From Meridianimarinicoccus zhengii (GTDB lineage: Bacteria; Pseudomonadota; Alphaproteobacteria; Rhodobacterales; Rhodobacteraceae): a DNA stretch of 64,000 bases. The stretch is taken from contig NZ_QDFI01000011.1 of the NCBI RefSeq assembly GCF_003254465.1, forward strand, positions 17,588 through 81,587. Direction: 5' to 3'. The position numbers were made by a program, and so were the translations under genes. The notes beneath the pieces were generated by a model. That model was not told the DNA's origin. It did no database searches and saw nothing but the letters and a program-made list of their open reading frames with translations. Positions 17,639-26,457 of the stretch are shown one piece after another; the stretch's first letter is position 1, and each line of letters starts with the position of its first letter.

Positions 17639-19725
17639 GCGGGCACCACGCCCAGGATCGCGGGGCGCGCGTCGAGGCCCAGTTCCTCGAAGGACAGGAC
17701 CGACAGGGGCAGGCCGCGCGCCGCCACGACCGTGCGCAGAAACCGCCGTCGCCGCGTCGAGGTCACGAGCGCCGGCGCCGCTTCGGCGCTGGCCTTCGCA
17801 TAGCGTTCGGCGATGGCCGCGGACAGGCGGTTGAACTCGTCGGGCGGCAGGGCGACGTCCGGAAGGCCGCGGTCGCTGTCCACCTGGTGCGCCTGGAACC
17901 GCGATTCCCATTCCGGGGCGAGTTGCAGCAGCGGCACGGTGCCGTCGGCGCGGCGATGCGCGGCCACGAGCTGGAATCCCAGCCGCTGGCGCACATGTTC
18001 GCAGACGGCCTCGGGCAGTCCATGCATCGGCCGCGCCTCGGCGATCGCTTCGAGGATCAGGGGCAGGTTGCGGATCGACACCCGTTCTTCCAGCAGCAGC
18101 CGCATCACGGCGAGCAGCAGGTCCTGCGGCACCTTGTCGGGCACCATGTCATCGATCAGGCGGCGGTTCGCCTCGGCCCGGGCGGTATCGGTCAGGCGCG
18201 CCATCTCGTCGAGCAGCCGACGCAGGGTCTTCAGCGTCATCAGGTGGCCGAGATTGGCCTTCAGCACCTCTAGAAGGTGGGTCGCCAGCACCTCGGACGC
18301 GGTGACGACCGTCGCGCCCGCGATGGCGAACTCGTCCTGCCGCGCCGGGTCGATCCAGCGCGCGGGCGCGCCGTAGACCGGTTCGCGCACCGACAGACCC
18401 TCTTCCGGAAGGTCACCGTGATCCGGCAGCAGCGCCAGCACGCGGTCGGGTTGCAGCCGGTCGCGCACCCGTTCGGCGCCGTGGATGCGGATGACATAGG
18501 TCCCGTCGGGAAGGCTTGCGTTGTCGGTTAGCCGGATCTCCGGCAGGATCAGGCCGTATTCCTGCGCCACGTGATTGCGCATGCTGACGATCCGGGCCTC
18601 CAGGCCGGTGGCGGGATCGAGAACCATCGCCACGATGTCCGCGGCGAATTCCACGTGAATGTCGTCCACGTCCAGCAGATCGCCCATCCGCGCCTCGGGG
18701 ATGTTGGCTTTCGCTTCGGCGGCGGCCGCGGTTTCGGCTCGGTCGGATTCGCGTTTCGCGGCCCGCAGGCCCATGGCCGCCGCCGCACCAAGCCCAAGGG
18801 CGCCCAGAAGGAACGGGACGAAGGGCAGCCCGGGGACAAGCGCGAACAGCGCCATCAGGACGGCCACGGTCCCGAGCGCGGCGGGATACCGCCCCAGTTG
18901 CGAGAAGATCGCGAAGTCGGTGGTCCCCGACGCCCCGCCCCGCGCCAGCAAGAGCGCCGACGCGATGGAGATGATCACGGCGGGGATCTGTGTGACCAGC
19001 CCGTCGCCCACGGTCAGGATGGCATAGGTCTCCGCCGCATCGCCAAGCGCCATGCCGTGGACGAAAACGCCCATCGCCAGCCCCATCACGATGTTCAGAA
19101 GCGTGATGAGCAGCCCCGCGATGGCATCGCCCTTCACGAACTTGGACGCCCCGTCGAGCGAGCCGAAGAATGTCGTTTCCGCCTGTTCCGTGGCGCGACG
19201 CTCCTTGGCCTCGTCGTGGGTGATGGACCCCGCCGCCATGTCGCTGTCGATGGCCAACTGTTTGCCCGGCATCCCGTCAAGTGCGAAGCGCGCGCCGACT
19301 TCGGCCATGCGGGCAGCGCCCTTGGTGATGACCATGAAGTTCACGATCAGCAGGACGCAGAAGACAACGACACCGAGGAACACGCTGCCGCCCATCACGA
19401 AACTGGCGAAGCCGCTGATGACGTTGCCCGCCGCGTCCGGCCCCGTGTGCCCCTGCCCGATGATGAGCTTGGTGGACGACACGTTGAGCGACAGCCGCAG
19501 CATCAGCGATGCAAGCAGGATCGTCGGGAAGGACGAGAAATCGAGCGGCCGTTCGATGAACAGCGTCACCGTGAAGATCAGGATCGCCAGCGCGAAGGAC
19601 AGCGCCAGCCCCATGTCCAGCACGAAGGCGGGCATCGGCAGGATCATCATCACGATGATCGCCATCAGGGCCATCGCCATGAGGATCGTGGGCTGGAACA
19701 GAAGCTTCCGGTCGATGGTCGGCAT
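17635..19725 (-). CDS. flhA: Flagellar export gate protein FlhA
   Basis: Main export-gate component, 696 residues. It has eight membrane helices in the first 330 residues with the FHIPEP-family blocks FSSFPTILLASLMLRLSLNV, STKLIIGQGH and GDGLVTQIPAVIISIASALL. A linker and a large cytoplasmic domain follow, which docks export chaperones. It starts three bases after the lytic transglycosylase gene and overlaps fliR. Confidence 0.96.
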   Translation of the reverse strand: MPTIDRKLLFQPTILMAMALMAIIVMMILPMPAFVLDMGLALSFALAILIFTVTLFIERPLDFSSFPTILLASLMLRLSLNVSSTKLIIGQGHTGPDAAGNVISGFASFVMGGSVFLGVVVFCVLLIVNFMVITKGAARMAEVGARFALDGMPGKQLAIDSDMAAGSITHDEAKERRATEQAETTFFGSLDGASKFVKGDAIAGLLITLLNIVMGLAMGVFVHGMALGDAAETYAILTVGDGLVTQIPAVIISIASALLLARGGASGTTDFAIFSQLGRYPAALGTVAVLMALFALVPGLPFVPFLLGALGLGAAAAMGLRAAKRESDRAETAAAAEAKANIPEARMGDLLDVDDIHVEFAADIVAMVLDPATGLEARIVSMRNHVAQEYGLILPEIRLTDNASLPDGTYVIRIHGAERVRDRLQPDRVLALLPDHGDLPEEGLSVREPVYGAPARWIDPARQDEFAIAGATVVTASEVLATHLLEVLKANLGHLMTLKTLRRLLDEMARLTDTARAEANRRLIDDMVPDKVPQDLLLAVMRLLLEERVSIRNLPLILEAIAEARPMHGLPEAVCEHVRQRLGFQLVAAHRRADGTVPLLQLAPEWESRFQAHQVDSDRGLPDVALPPDEFNRLSAAIAERYAKASAEAAPALVTSTRRRRFLRTVVAARGLPLSVLSFEELGLDARPAILGVVPA

Positions 19726-19728
19726 GGC

Positions 19729-20478
19729 CTACCCCCCCCACAGGCTGCGAGCGGGCCGATCGGCCAACAGCCCCCCAAGCCCCGGCCCATCGGGGACGAG
19801 CGACCCCATGCTGACCGGCGCGCCCCCGCCCTGCAGCAACTGGAACCGGTTCTCCCGCACGGGCGCCTCGGCCCGCGCGACGAGCGGCGGCATGTCGGGC
19901 ATCGGACCCGGCGCTGGCAGCGGCCCGGCACCGAGTGCCGCCAGATGGCGCCGGAACACCCCACGATAGCGGTTCGCATGGGCCGGCGTGCGCGAATGGT
20001 AGTGGCCCACCGCTGTGATCCAGTCGCCGCTTTCGGCGTAAAGTTCGCGCAGGAAACGCGCCGCGTAGGCCGCATTGCGGTCCGGGTCGATCATCTCCGA
20101 CAGCGACGCGAAAGCATCGCCGTGCCAGCGGAAATTGACCTGGAAGCATCCCAGGTCCGTGCTGTCTCGGCCCGAGGCGATCGCTTGCTGCGCGGCGGCC
20201 AGGGCGGCATCGCGCGTATCGAAGAACGCGCCCGCGCCTTCGACGTTCAGCACCCATGGCCATGGCGCGAAGCGCCCGCCGGTCTTTCGCCCGCTTTCAG
20301 ACAGCGCCACCGCCAGAAGCACGGGCAGCGGGACGCCGGACGCCGCCGATGCGCGCCGGGCGGCGGCTTCGCACAGCGCGCCCGCATCGCCGCGTGCGGC
20401 CCACGCGCCCCCCGGCCAGCCCGCGGCCACCCACAGGGCCGCAATCAGCCCGATCCATCGTCCCGTCCGCTGCATTCT
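19729..20478 (-). CDS. Lytic transglycosylase, SltF-like, of the flagellar operon
   Basis: Periplasmic peptidoglycan lyase of about 249 residues that probably opens the wall for the rod. A signal peptide covers about residues 1-27 (LIAALWVAAGWPGGAWA). The SLT domain shows the catalytic Glu in LAVALSESGR, DLGCFQVNFRWHGDAF and the closing AVGHYHSRTPAHANRYRG. The tail of some 60 residues is Pro-rich and unconserved-looking. The frame opens at 20502, but the ATG at 20478 fits a signal peptide better. First gene of the flhA operon, like the flagellar SltF of Rhodobacter. Confidence 0.85.
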   Translation of the reverse strand, partial: RMQRTGRWIGLIAALWVAAGWPGGAWAARGDAGALCEAAARRASAASGVPLPVLLAVALSESGRKTGGRFAPWPWVLNVEGAGAFFDTRDAALAAAQQAIASGRDSTDLGCFQVNFRWHGDAFASLSEMIDPDRNAAYAARFLRELYAESGDWITAVGHYHSRTPAHANRYRGVFRRHLAALGAGPLPAPGPMPDMPPLVARAEAPVRENRFQLLQGGGAPVSMGSLVPDGPGLGGLLADRPARSLWGG

Positions 20479-20544
20479 GCCCGCCGCAATTCTTGCTGCC
20501 ATGAACCGGGCTTAGCGCGGTCATCCTTTCCAATCGGTTGATGC

Positions 20545-20585
20545 CCGCAGCGATGGTGCGGAATCCCGGACCCGTTCCGCTGCGG
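20545..20585. promoter_or_regulatory. Inverted repeat in divergent region before the DyP operon
   Basis: CCGCAGCG (20545-20552) and CGCTGCGG (20578-20585) are perfect inverted copies. GCGGAA (20558-20563) and TTCCGC (20575-20580) form a nested pair. They lie between the lytic transglycosylase gene and the peroxidase operon, about 70 bases before the latter. It could be an operator or a 5' hairpin; nothing in the sequence decides. Confidence 0.3.
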
Positions 20586-20653
20586 AAAGTCTTGGACGGC
20601 TCAACGCTGACGGGTGTAGGCTTTCAACCAAGGGACACGTTCGGGGGGAACCG

Positions 20654-21322
20654 ATGTCGAATATCGCCGGCAAGGCCTATGCGATGAATGTCGTGACACC
20701 CAGCCATCCATGGAAGACATGGACCAACCGGCTGATCTTCATGGTGGCGCGCGGGGTTCCCGACGTGCTCAGCGGCCTGCTGGGCCTGTCGCTGATCCAT
20801 TTCGCGCGCTGGGTCATCATCAAGCCGCACCAATGGCCCGATCTTGGGCAGGGCAAGGAACGGGTGCGCAACGACTACATGCTGTTCTGTTCCAACTTCA
20901 ACGGGACGTGGGACCAGTATATCGACGCGTTCTCCGACGGCATTCCCAACGGGCTCAACCTGTTCTGGTACTCGGCCACGAAATACCCGCAGTCGATCCC
21001 GGTGACGCCGTTCAAGGATTACATCACCCATAACCAGCTGTTCACCGACTACTATTACAACGCCACGCCCGGATCCGCGCAGCGCGACGTCAAGGCGGCG
21101 CTGCGGGTACGCCGGGCGATCGACCGGCTGGCTGCGGCCCATGCGAGCCAGACGCCGGAGGAGTTCGCGCAGACCTTTCAGGCGGAGCTGCTGAAGGTGC
21201 AAGGCGATCTTGGTGATCCGGGCTTCGGGCCCGTGGCGAGCCTCGACACCGAGCATGCCGACATGAACCGGATGCGCGCGGTGCAGAACGCCGCCGCGGT
21301 CTTCGATTTCGAGCGGAGTTGA
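20654..21322 (+). CDS. Uncharacterised protein, first gene of DyP-P450 operon
   Basis: I cannot assign this 222-residue protein to a named family. A hydrophobic segment (about 34-56, GVPDVLSGLLGLSLIHFARW) may anchor or embed it in the membrane; there is no cleavable signal. A striking aromatic core follows: DYMLFCSNFNGTWDQYIDAF (74-93) and LNLFWYSATKYPQSIPVTPF (101-120). The second gene of the operon shows a weak echo of both blocks. GGGGGGAA precedes the ATG. Its place at the head of a tight operon with a DyP peroxidase and a P450 suggests a role in the same oxidation pathway. Confidence 0.7.
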   Translation: MSNIAGKAYAMNVVTPSHPWKTWTNRLIFMVARGVPDVLSGLLGLSLIHFARWVIIKPHQWPDLGQGKERVRNDYMLFCSNFNGTWDQYIDAFSDGIPNGLNLFWYSATKYPQSIPVTPFKDYITHNQLFTDYYYNATPGSAQRDVKAALRVRRAIDRLAAAHASQTPEEFAQTFQAELLKVQGDLGDPGFGPVASLDTEHADMNRMRAVQNAAAVFDFERS

Positions 21323-21325
21323 GCC

Positions 21326-22330
21326 ATGCCGAATTTCGACACCGGCCACCTCTTCCTGACCTTCCTCGCCCCGATCAAGGCGGGTACGACCACGGATCTG
21401 ACCGGTCAGGTCATGTCACACGAACAGGCGCTGCGGATCACGCTGGGGCTGCTGCCCACGGCACTGCAATCGCCCGCGACGATCCGGATCGGCGAGAACA
21501 GCCCCTTCGCGCGCAGCCTGCAGACCCATCTGTGCCGCTTCGTGGTGATCGAGGACACGATCTATAACGGACGCGATCCGAAGGACGCGCTGGTGATGTC
21601 GCTGCGCGGGCAGGACCCGATCCACCCGCAGGCCGTGGACCGCCTGAACAGCGCCTACCTGCTTTTCGCCGCCGATATCGACGCGGTGATGGAAGAAGGC
21701 GCCCCCCTGCCCGCGACGCTGGACGAAAAGCAGCAGGGCCGCGTCCGCGATGCCTGGGCCAAGCGCCTTTGGGACCGGATGGAACCGGAATTGCGGGCGG
21801 TCTACGACAATTGCGTGGGCTTCGACAGCGTGCGGACGGGCGACGATTTCGCCCGCTACCTGAAACGTTGCCAGGTCGACACGACCATGCCGTTCCACGA
21901 CTATTGGACCAGCCCGCCCAAGCTGTCGCCGCTGCCGGTCAAGCCGCTGGCCGCCATCGCCATCGTGCCGCTGGCGGCGACGGTGCTGGCGTTTCTCGCG
22001 CAGCTTCTGGGCTACATGACGCCCCATGCGGGCTGGGTCGCGTTGGTCGGGCTCGCCGTCAGTGTCGCCGTGCTGGTGGGTGTCTACCGCTATATCGTCG
22101 CGCGCGGGCAGAACCCCATGCCGCCAGCCGACCATGGTGATCTGCCCAGCGTTCTGAAATCGCTCTACCTGCAACAGCATTTCGCGGATTTCGTGGTGGA
22201 CCGGCAGGGGGCGGATGCCGACACGCTCCATGCGGCGTTCGGCGATTTCCTCGCTACCCACAAACCCGGCGACACGATGCAGCCCACCCAAACGCCCGGC
22301 GTGATCTCTGCCCGCCACGGCACGTCCTGA
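21326..22330 (+). CDS. Uncharacterised protein with a two-helix membrane hairpin
   Basis: A 334-residue protein of no recognised family, three bases after the previous gene. Residues 1-200 look soluble, with LFLTFLAPIKAGTT, THLCRFVVIEDTIYNG and AYLLFAADIDAVMEE. Two membrane helices follow (about 207-229 and 236-257), then a short soluble tail. THLCRFVVI and AYLLFAADID resemble IHFARWVII and DYMLFCSNFN of the preceding protein, which hints at distant common descent. It may hold the pathway at the membrane. Confidence 0.7.
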   Translation: MPNFDTGHLFLTFLAPIKAGTTTDLTGQVMSHEQALRITLGLLPTALQSPATIRIGENSPFARSLQTHLCRFVVIEDTIYNGRDPKDALVMSLRGQDPIHPQAVDRLNSAYLLFAADIDAVMEEGAPLPATLDEKQQGRVRDAWAKRLWDRMEPELRAVYDNCVGFDSVRTGDDFARYLKRCQVDTTMPFHDYWTSPPKLSPLPVKPLAAIAIVPLAATVLAFLAQLLGYMTPHAGWVALVGLAVSVAVLVGVYRYIVARGQNPMPPADHGDLPSVLKSLYLQQHFADFVVDRQGADADTLHAAFGDFLATHKPGDTMQPTQTPGVISARHGTS

Positions 22331-22339
22331 GGCACCCCG

Positions 22340-23977
22340 ATGACACGCCAACTCAATCTCGACGATATCCAGGGCAACATCACCCGCGCCTATGGGCGGT
22401 TCTCGTTTCCCTTCGCGCGCTATGTCTTTCTCAACCTGCCCGACCCGGTGTCGGGGCGGCGTTTCGTGGACATGCTGCGCCCGCGCGTGACAACCGCCGC
22501 GCGCTGGACGCCGGACACGAAGCCGAAGGTGACACTGAATGTCGCCTTCACCTATCCCGGCCTGCGCATGCTGGGCCTGCCGACGCGCACCTTGCAGGGC
22601 ATGCCCGAAAGCTTCGTGGACGGGATGAAGGCCCGCGCCTTCATCCTCGGCGACCGCAGCCCCGACCGGCCGGAGGTCGAGGATCACGGCTGGTGCAACC
22701 ACTGGGACCCGATCTGGAAAGCCAACCGTGCGGGCGATCCGGCGCGCGACGTGCATGTGTGGATTTCCATGAACGCCCAACTGGCGCGACTGGGCAGCGA
22801 CAAGCCGGTGCCGGAACTGGAGGCCCAGACCGACTGGCTGCGCGCCCTGTGCGCCGAAACCGGGGTGCGCATCCTCGACGGGCACGGGCGGGACGGCGCG
22901 GGCGAATACCAGCCCGCATCGGCCGTGTTCACCGAGATCGGCGGCGCGCGTTTCCCCACCCCGCGCGAACATTTCGGCCTGACCGACGGGATCGGCGACC
23001 CGGTCTTCGATGGGCAGTACCCGCCCGAACAGGAAAAGGACGCCGTGATCGGTCGCGGCAAGTGGATGGGGCCTTCCACCGGCTGGCAGCCGCTGGCCAC
23101 CGGGGAATTCCTGCTCGGCCACCCGGACGAAAGCCAGGAACTGCCGCCCACGGCCATGCCGCCGGGCGTCATGCAGAACGGCAGCTTCATGGTCTATCGC
23201 AAGCTTCATGAAAACGTCGGCAGCTTCAACGCAGTTCTGGATGCCGAGGCCGAGGGTTTCGCGCGCGTCATGGGCGTGGACGCGGCCGAGGCGCGCGAAA
23301 CCGTGCTGGCCAAGATGGTCGGGCGCTGGTCCGACGGCGTGCCGACGGCCACCGCGCCGACCTTCGCCGACTGGCTGCGCGTGCGGGCGGAAACCGGCAT
23401 GGACGACCCGGAACCTGCCAAGGCGCTGACCGCGCAGCGCAATTACCTGAAAAGCCGGGCCGCCAGCGATTTCCGCTATGGCGACGACATGGGCGGGTTC
23501 AAGTGCCCGAACGGCGCGCATCTGCGGCGGGTGAACACGCGCGATTACCTCGACCCGCTGAACCAGCCGGGCAAGCCCAACAAGAAGGCCACGACGCAAC
23601 TGAACAAGCGCCGCCGCATCCTGCGCCGTGGCCTGCCCTATGGTCCAAACACCGGCGCGCACAAGGATGACACGACCGAACAGGGCGTGGCGATGATGAT
23701 CATCGGCGCGAGCATCTTCCGGCAGTTCGAATTCGTGCAGCAGCAATGGATCCAGTACGGGCTGGATTTCAACCAGGGCAACGACACCTGCCCGCTTCTT
23801 GGGGACCACAGCCTGCACAAGCGGTTCACGATCCCGTCGGACCCGAAATCGGGCAAGCCGCCCTACGTCATGGGCGGGCTAAAGACCTTCGTGGAAACCC
23901 GCGGCGGCGATTACTTCTTTCTCCCCTCGATGACGGCGCTGCACATGATCGCGCTCGGCATCGTGGACCCGACCTGA
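22340..23977 (+). CDS. DyP-type haem peroxidase
   Basis: Haem peroxidase of 545 residues, in the long class of dye-decolourising peroxidases. The diagnostic GXXDG is GLTDG (213-217) with distal Asp216. The proximal haem ligand is probably His394 in CPNGAHLRRVNTRD, and an Arg cluster (RRRILRRGLPYG) provides the distal Arg. It begins QLNLDDIQGNITRAYG, a common start for DyP proteins. No signal peptide, so it should act in the cytoplasm or at the inner face. It lies between two unknown genes and a P450 in one operon, so its substrate may be lipid-like or aromatic. Confidence 0.92.
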   Translation: MTRQLNLDDIQGNITRAYGRFSFPFARYVFLNLPDPVSGRRFVDMLRPRVTTAARWTPDTKPKVTLNVAFTYPGLRMLGLPTRTLQGMPESFVDGMKARAFILGDRSPDRPEVEDHGWCNHWDPIWKANRAGDPARDVHVWISMNAQLARLGSDKPVPELEAQTDWLRALCAETGVRILDGHGRDGAGEYQPASAVFTEIGGARFPTPREHFGLTDGIGDPVFDGQYPPEQEKDAVIGRGKWMGPSTGWQPLATGEFLLGHPDESQELPPTAMPPGVMQNGSFMVYRKLHENVGSFNAVLDAEAEGFARVMGVDAAEARETVLAKMVGRWSDGVPTATAPTFADWLRVRAETGMDDPEPAKALTAQRNYLKSRAASDFRYGDDMGGFKCPNGAHLRRVNTRDYLDPLNQPGKPNKKATTQLNKRRRILRRGLPYGPNTGAHKDDTTEQGVAMMIIGASIFRQFEFVQQQWIQYGLDFNQGNDTCPLLGDHSLHKRFTIPSDPKSGKPPYVMGGLKTFVETRGGDYFFLPSMTALHMIALGIVDPT

Positions 23978-23987
23978 GGCGCGGCGC

Positions 23988-25343
23988 ATGATCGTGAACG
24001 CGGTGCAGTCGGCCGGGTTGCGCTTCGGCATGTGGGGCGCGGGGCTGGCCGGTTTGGGGCGGCTGGGCGCCGCCGGGCTGTCGGCCGCGCGCGCGCCGGG
24101 CGGGTTCAAGGCCAACGCGGCGGCGCTGCTGGGCGATCCGGCACGGCAGATGCAGGGGATGGCGGTTCTGCGGGCCTTCGCGCCGAACCTGCGGCTCAAC
24201 CGCGAACTGGTCGCAGCCTATGCCAACAGCGGCACGGTGATCGTCACGCGCCACGCCGACGTCATGGACGTGCTGTGCCGGGACGACGATTTCGAGGTCG
24301 TCTATGGCCCCCGGATGCGCGAACTGACCGCGGGGGAGAACTTCTTTCTCGGGATGCAGCCGGGCTGGGACTATCGCCGCGACACGTCCGCCATGCGGCT
24401 GGCCATGCGCGACACGGACGTGCCCGCGCGGATCGCCCCGCGCGCCGCGGACCTTGCCGCGCAGGCGGTGGCGGATGCGGGCGGGCGGATCGACCTGCCC
24501 CCGGACCTCACGCTCATGGTGCCTACGGACATGGTCACGGGCTATTTCGGCCTTACCGGCGTGAACCCGGCGGACCTGCAGGGCTGGGCCACCCGGCTTT
24601 TCTGGTATCTCTTCGGCGATCTGGCCGCGGACCCGACCCTTGGCGCAGGCGCAATGGAGGATGCGGAAAGCTTGCGCGACGCGCTCGACACCGCGGTCGC
24701 CGCGCGCAAGGCGGCCGGGGGGGATGGCGACGACCTGATCTCCCGCTGTCTGGCCTTGCAGGCGGCCGGGGTGCCGGGGATGGATGACCTTGGCATTCGC
24801 AACAATCTGCTGGGGCTGGTGATCGGCGCGATCCCGACGATTTCCAAGGCCTGCTGCCTTGCCATGGACGAATTGCTGCGCCGCCCTGACGCGCTGCGGC
24901 GCGCGCAGGCGGCCGCACGCACGGGGGATGCCGCGCAACTCGCCCCGCATCTTTGGGAGGCGCTCCGGTTCAACCCGCACAACCCGGTGATCTACCGACG
25001 CGCCACCCGCGACACGGTGATCGCGCCCGGAACCCTGCGCGCGCGGCGTGTGCGCAAGGGCGACATGGTGTTCGCCGTGACACTGTCGGCGATGCACGAC
25101 CCCGCGGCCATCGACGCGCCCGCGCAGTTCCGGCCCGCGCGGCCCTTCACCGATCACATCATCTGGGGGACGGGCATGCACACCTGTTTCGGCGCGCAGA
25201 TCAACGCCGCCGTCATTCCCGCGATCCTGATGCCGCTGCTGGCGCGCGCCGGATTGCGGCGGGCGGAGGGCGACGCCGGGCGCTGCGACACCGGCGGGAC
25301 GCCCTTTCCGCAGCATATGACCCTGATCTTCGATCCCGAATGA
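23988..25343 (+). CDS. Cytochrome P450, atypical I-helix
   Basis: A 451-residue haem-thiolate protein. The Cys ligand is Cys400 in WGTGMHTCFGAQI, and the K-helix ExxR is Glu324-Arg327 in WEALRFNP. The I-helix motif, normally AGxDT or AGxET, reads GAIPT, so the acidic residue is replaced by Pro while Thr is kept. The N-terminal 40 residues are Gly/Ala-rich and may touch the membrane. No ferredoxin or reductase gene is near. This favours a peroxygenase or hydroperoxide-rearranging activity over a standard monooxygenase, but that is inference. It overlaps the next gene by four bases. Confidence 0.88.
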   Translation: MIVNAVQSAGLRFGMWGAGLAGLGRLGAAGLSAARAPGGFKANAAALLGDPARQMQGMAVLRAFAPNLRLNRELVAAYANSGTVIVTRHADVMDVLCRDDDFEVVYGPRMRELTAGENFFLGMQPGWDYRRDTSAMRLAMRDTDVPARIAPRAADLAAQAVADAGGRIDLPPDLTLMVPTDMVTGYFGLTGVNPADLQGWATRLFWYLFGDLAADPTLGAGAMEDAESLRDALDTAVAARKAAGGDGDDLISRCLALQAAGVPGMDDLGIRNNLLGLVIGAIPTISKACCLAMDELLRRPDALRRAQAAARTGDAAQLAPHLWEALRFNPHNPVIYRRATRDTVIAPGTLRARRVRKGDMVFAVTLSAMHDPAAIDAPAQFRPARPFTDHIIWGTGMHTCFGAQINAAVIPAILMPLLARAGLRRAEGDAGRCDTGGTPFPQHMTLIFDPE

Positions 25344-26137
25344 CCGAAACGGCGCGGCTGATCACCCTGCTGCCCAGCGCGGATGTGGACCTTGCGCGCT
25401 GGCTGCTGGCGCGCTGGGGCGTGCCGTTCCGTGAAGAGCCGCACGCGCCGGTGTTCCACATTCTCGCATTGCGCTGCGCGGGCGCGGGGCGCATGGACAG
25501 CCCCTTGTTCCTGTGTGGTTCGGACCGTTTCGCGGGGGTGGACGCATTGGTCGCGGGGCTGGATCACCGCGCCCCCGAACCCGCCCGCGTGCTGCCCGAC
25601 CCGGATCGCGACCCGGACCTGCACGCCGAGGTGATGGCCCTGCAGCACGACCTGCGCTGGGAGATGGGGATGGGTACGGTCCGCTGGGCCTATCACCATT
25701 TCCTGCGGGATCGTGCGCTGGTCTGGGACAGCTTCGCCACCGGTGTGCCCGCGTGGGAACGGCTGGCGCTGCGCGCCGGCGCCTACGCGCCCGTGCGCGG
25801 GCGGCTGATCGCTGCGCTGGGGCTGTCGGACGCGGTGGCGGCAGACGCACTGGAAACCGTGCGCGCGGGGTTCGACAAGGTGGAGGCGCGGCTTGCCGAC
25901 GGGCGGCGGTACCTGTGCGGCGACCGGCTGACGCTGGCGGATCTTGCCTTCGCCACGTCGGGCGGCCCGATGGTGCTGGCGCGCGGCTATGGCGGACACC
26001 TGCCACCGCTCGACACCTGCCCGCCGGACATCCGCGCCGTCATCACCGATCTGCGCGACCGCCCCGCGGGGCGGTTCATCCAGCGGCTTTACGACGAGGA
26101 CCGGGCCCCATCGGCACCGTCATCCGCGCGGCCCTGA
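25340..26137 (+). CDS. Glutathione S-transferase-like protein
   Basis: A 265-residue protein with a thioredoxin-like N-terminal half (LLPSADVDLARWLLARWGVP) and an all-helical GST C-terminal half ending ADGRRYLCGDRLTLADLAFA, where the Asp of the N-capping box is kept. A long loop (about 50-85) separates them. The ATG overlaps the P450 stop (ATGA), so it belongs to the same operon and may conjugate or isomerise an electrophilic product of the two haem enzymes. Its last 49 bases overlap the 3' end of mnhG on the other strand. Confidence 0.8.
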   Translation: MTETARLITLLPSADVDLARWLLARWGVPFREEPHAPVFHILALRCAGAGRMDSPLFLCGSDRFAGVDALVAGLDHRAPEPARVLPDPDRDPDLHAEVMALQHDLRWEMGMGTVRWAYHHFLRDRALVWDSFATGVPAWERLALRAGAYAPVRGRLIAALGLSDAVAADALETVRAGFDKVEARLADGRRYLCGDRLTLADLAFATSGGPMVLARGYGGHLPPLDTCPPDIRAVITDLRDRPAGRFIQRLYDEDRAPSAPSSARP

Positions 26138-26457
26138 TCGTCGTGACGATGGGCGATGGCGTCGGCCTTGCCCGACAGATCGCGCTGAAGATGCACCGTC
26201 GCGCGGCCGATCATGTGCGCCGCCACCGGCGCCGTCAGCAGCAGAAAGGCGATGATCGCCACCACCCGCGCCGTCACAGACCCGTCCGTAAAGACCAGCG
26301 CCGTGGCGATCAGCGACAGAATGCTGCCCAGCGTGCCCGCCTTGGTCGAGGCATGCATGCGGTTGAGCGTATCGGGCAGATTGTACACCCCGAGCCCGGC
26401 GATGAACACGAAGGCCGAACCGCCCAGCACCAGAAGCCCCGCGATGATCTCGGTCAT
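26089..26457 (-). CDS. mnhG: Mrp cation/proton antiporter subunit G
   Basis: Small membrane subunit of the multisubunit Na+(K+)/H+ antiporter, 122 residues with three helices. The family core is GVYNLPDTLNRMHASTKAGT and LLTAPVAAHMIGRAT. The His/Asp-rich C-terminal tail (AIAHRHDDQGRADDGADG) looks unconserved and is the part that overlaps the GST gene on the opposite strand. Last gene of the mnhABCDEFG operon. Confidence 0.9.
   Translation of the reverse strand: MTEIIAGLLVLGGSAFVFIAGLGVYNLPDTLNRMHASTKAGTLGSILSLIATALVFTDGSVTARVVAIIAFLLLTAPVAAHMIGRATVHLQRDLSGKADAIAHRHDDQGRADDGADGARSSS

Noticed and set aside
21416..23818. An 800-codon minus-strand frame across the DyP operon
   Set aside because: Shadow of the two coupled plus-strand genes; composition is typical of antisense frames in GC-rich DNA.
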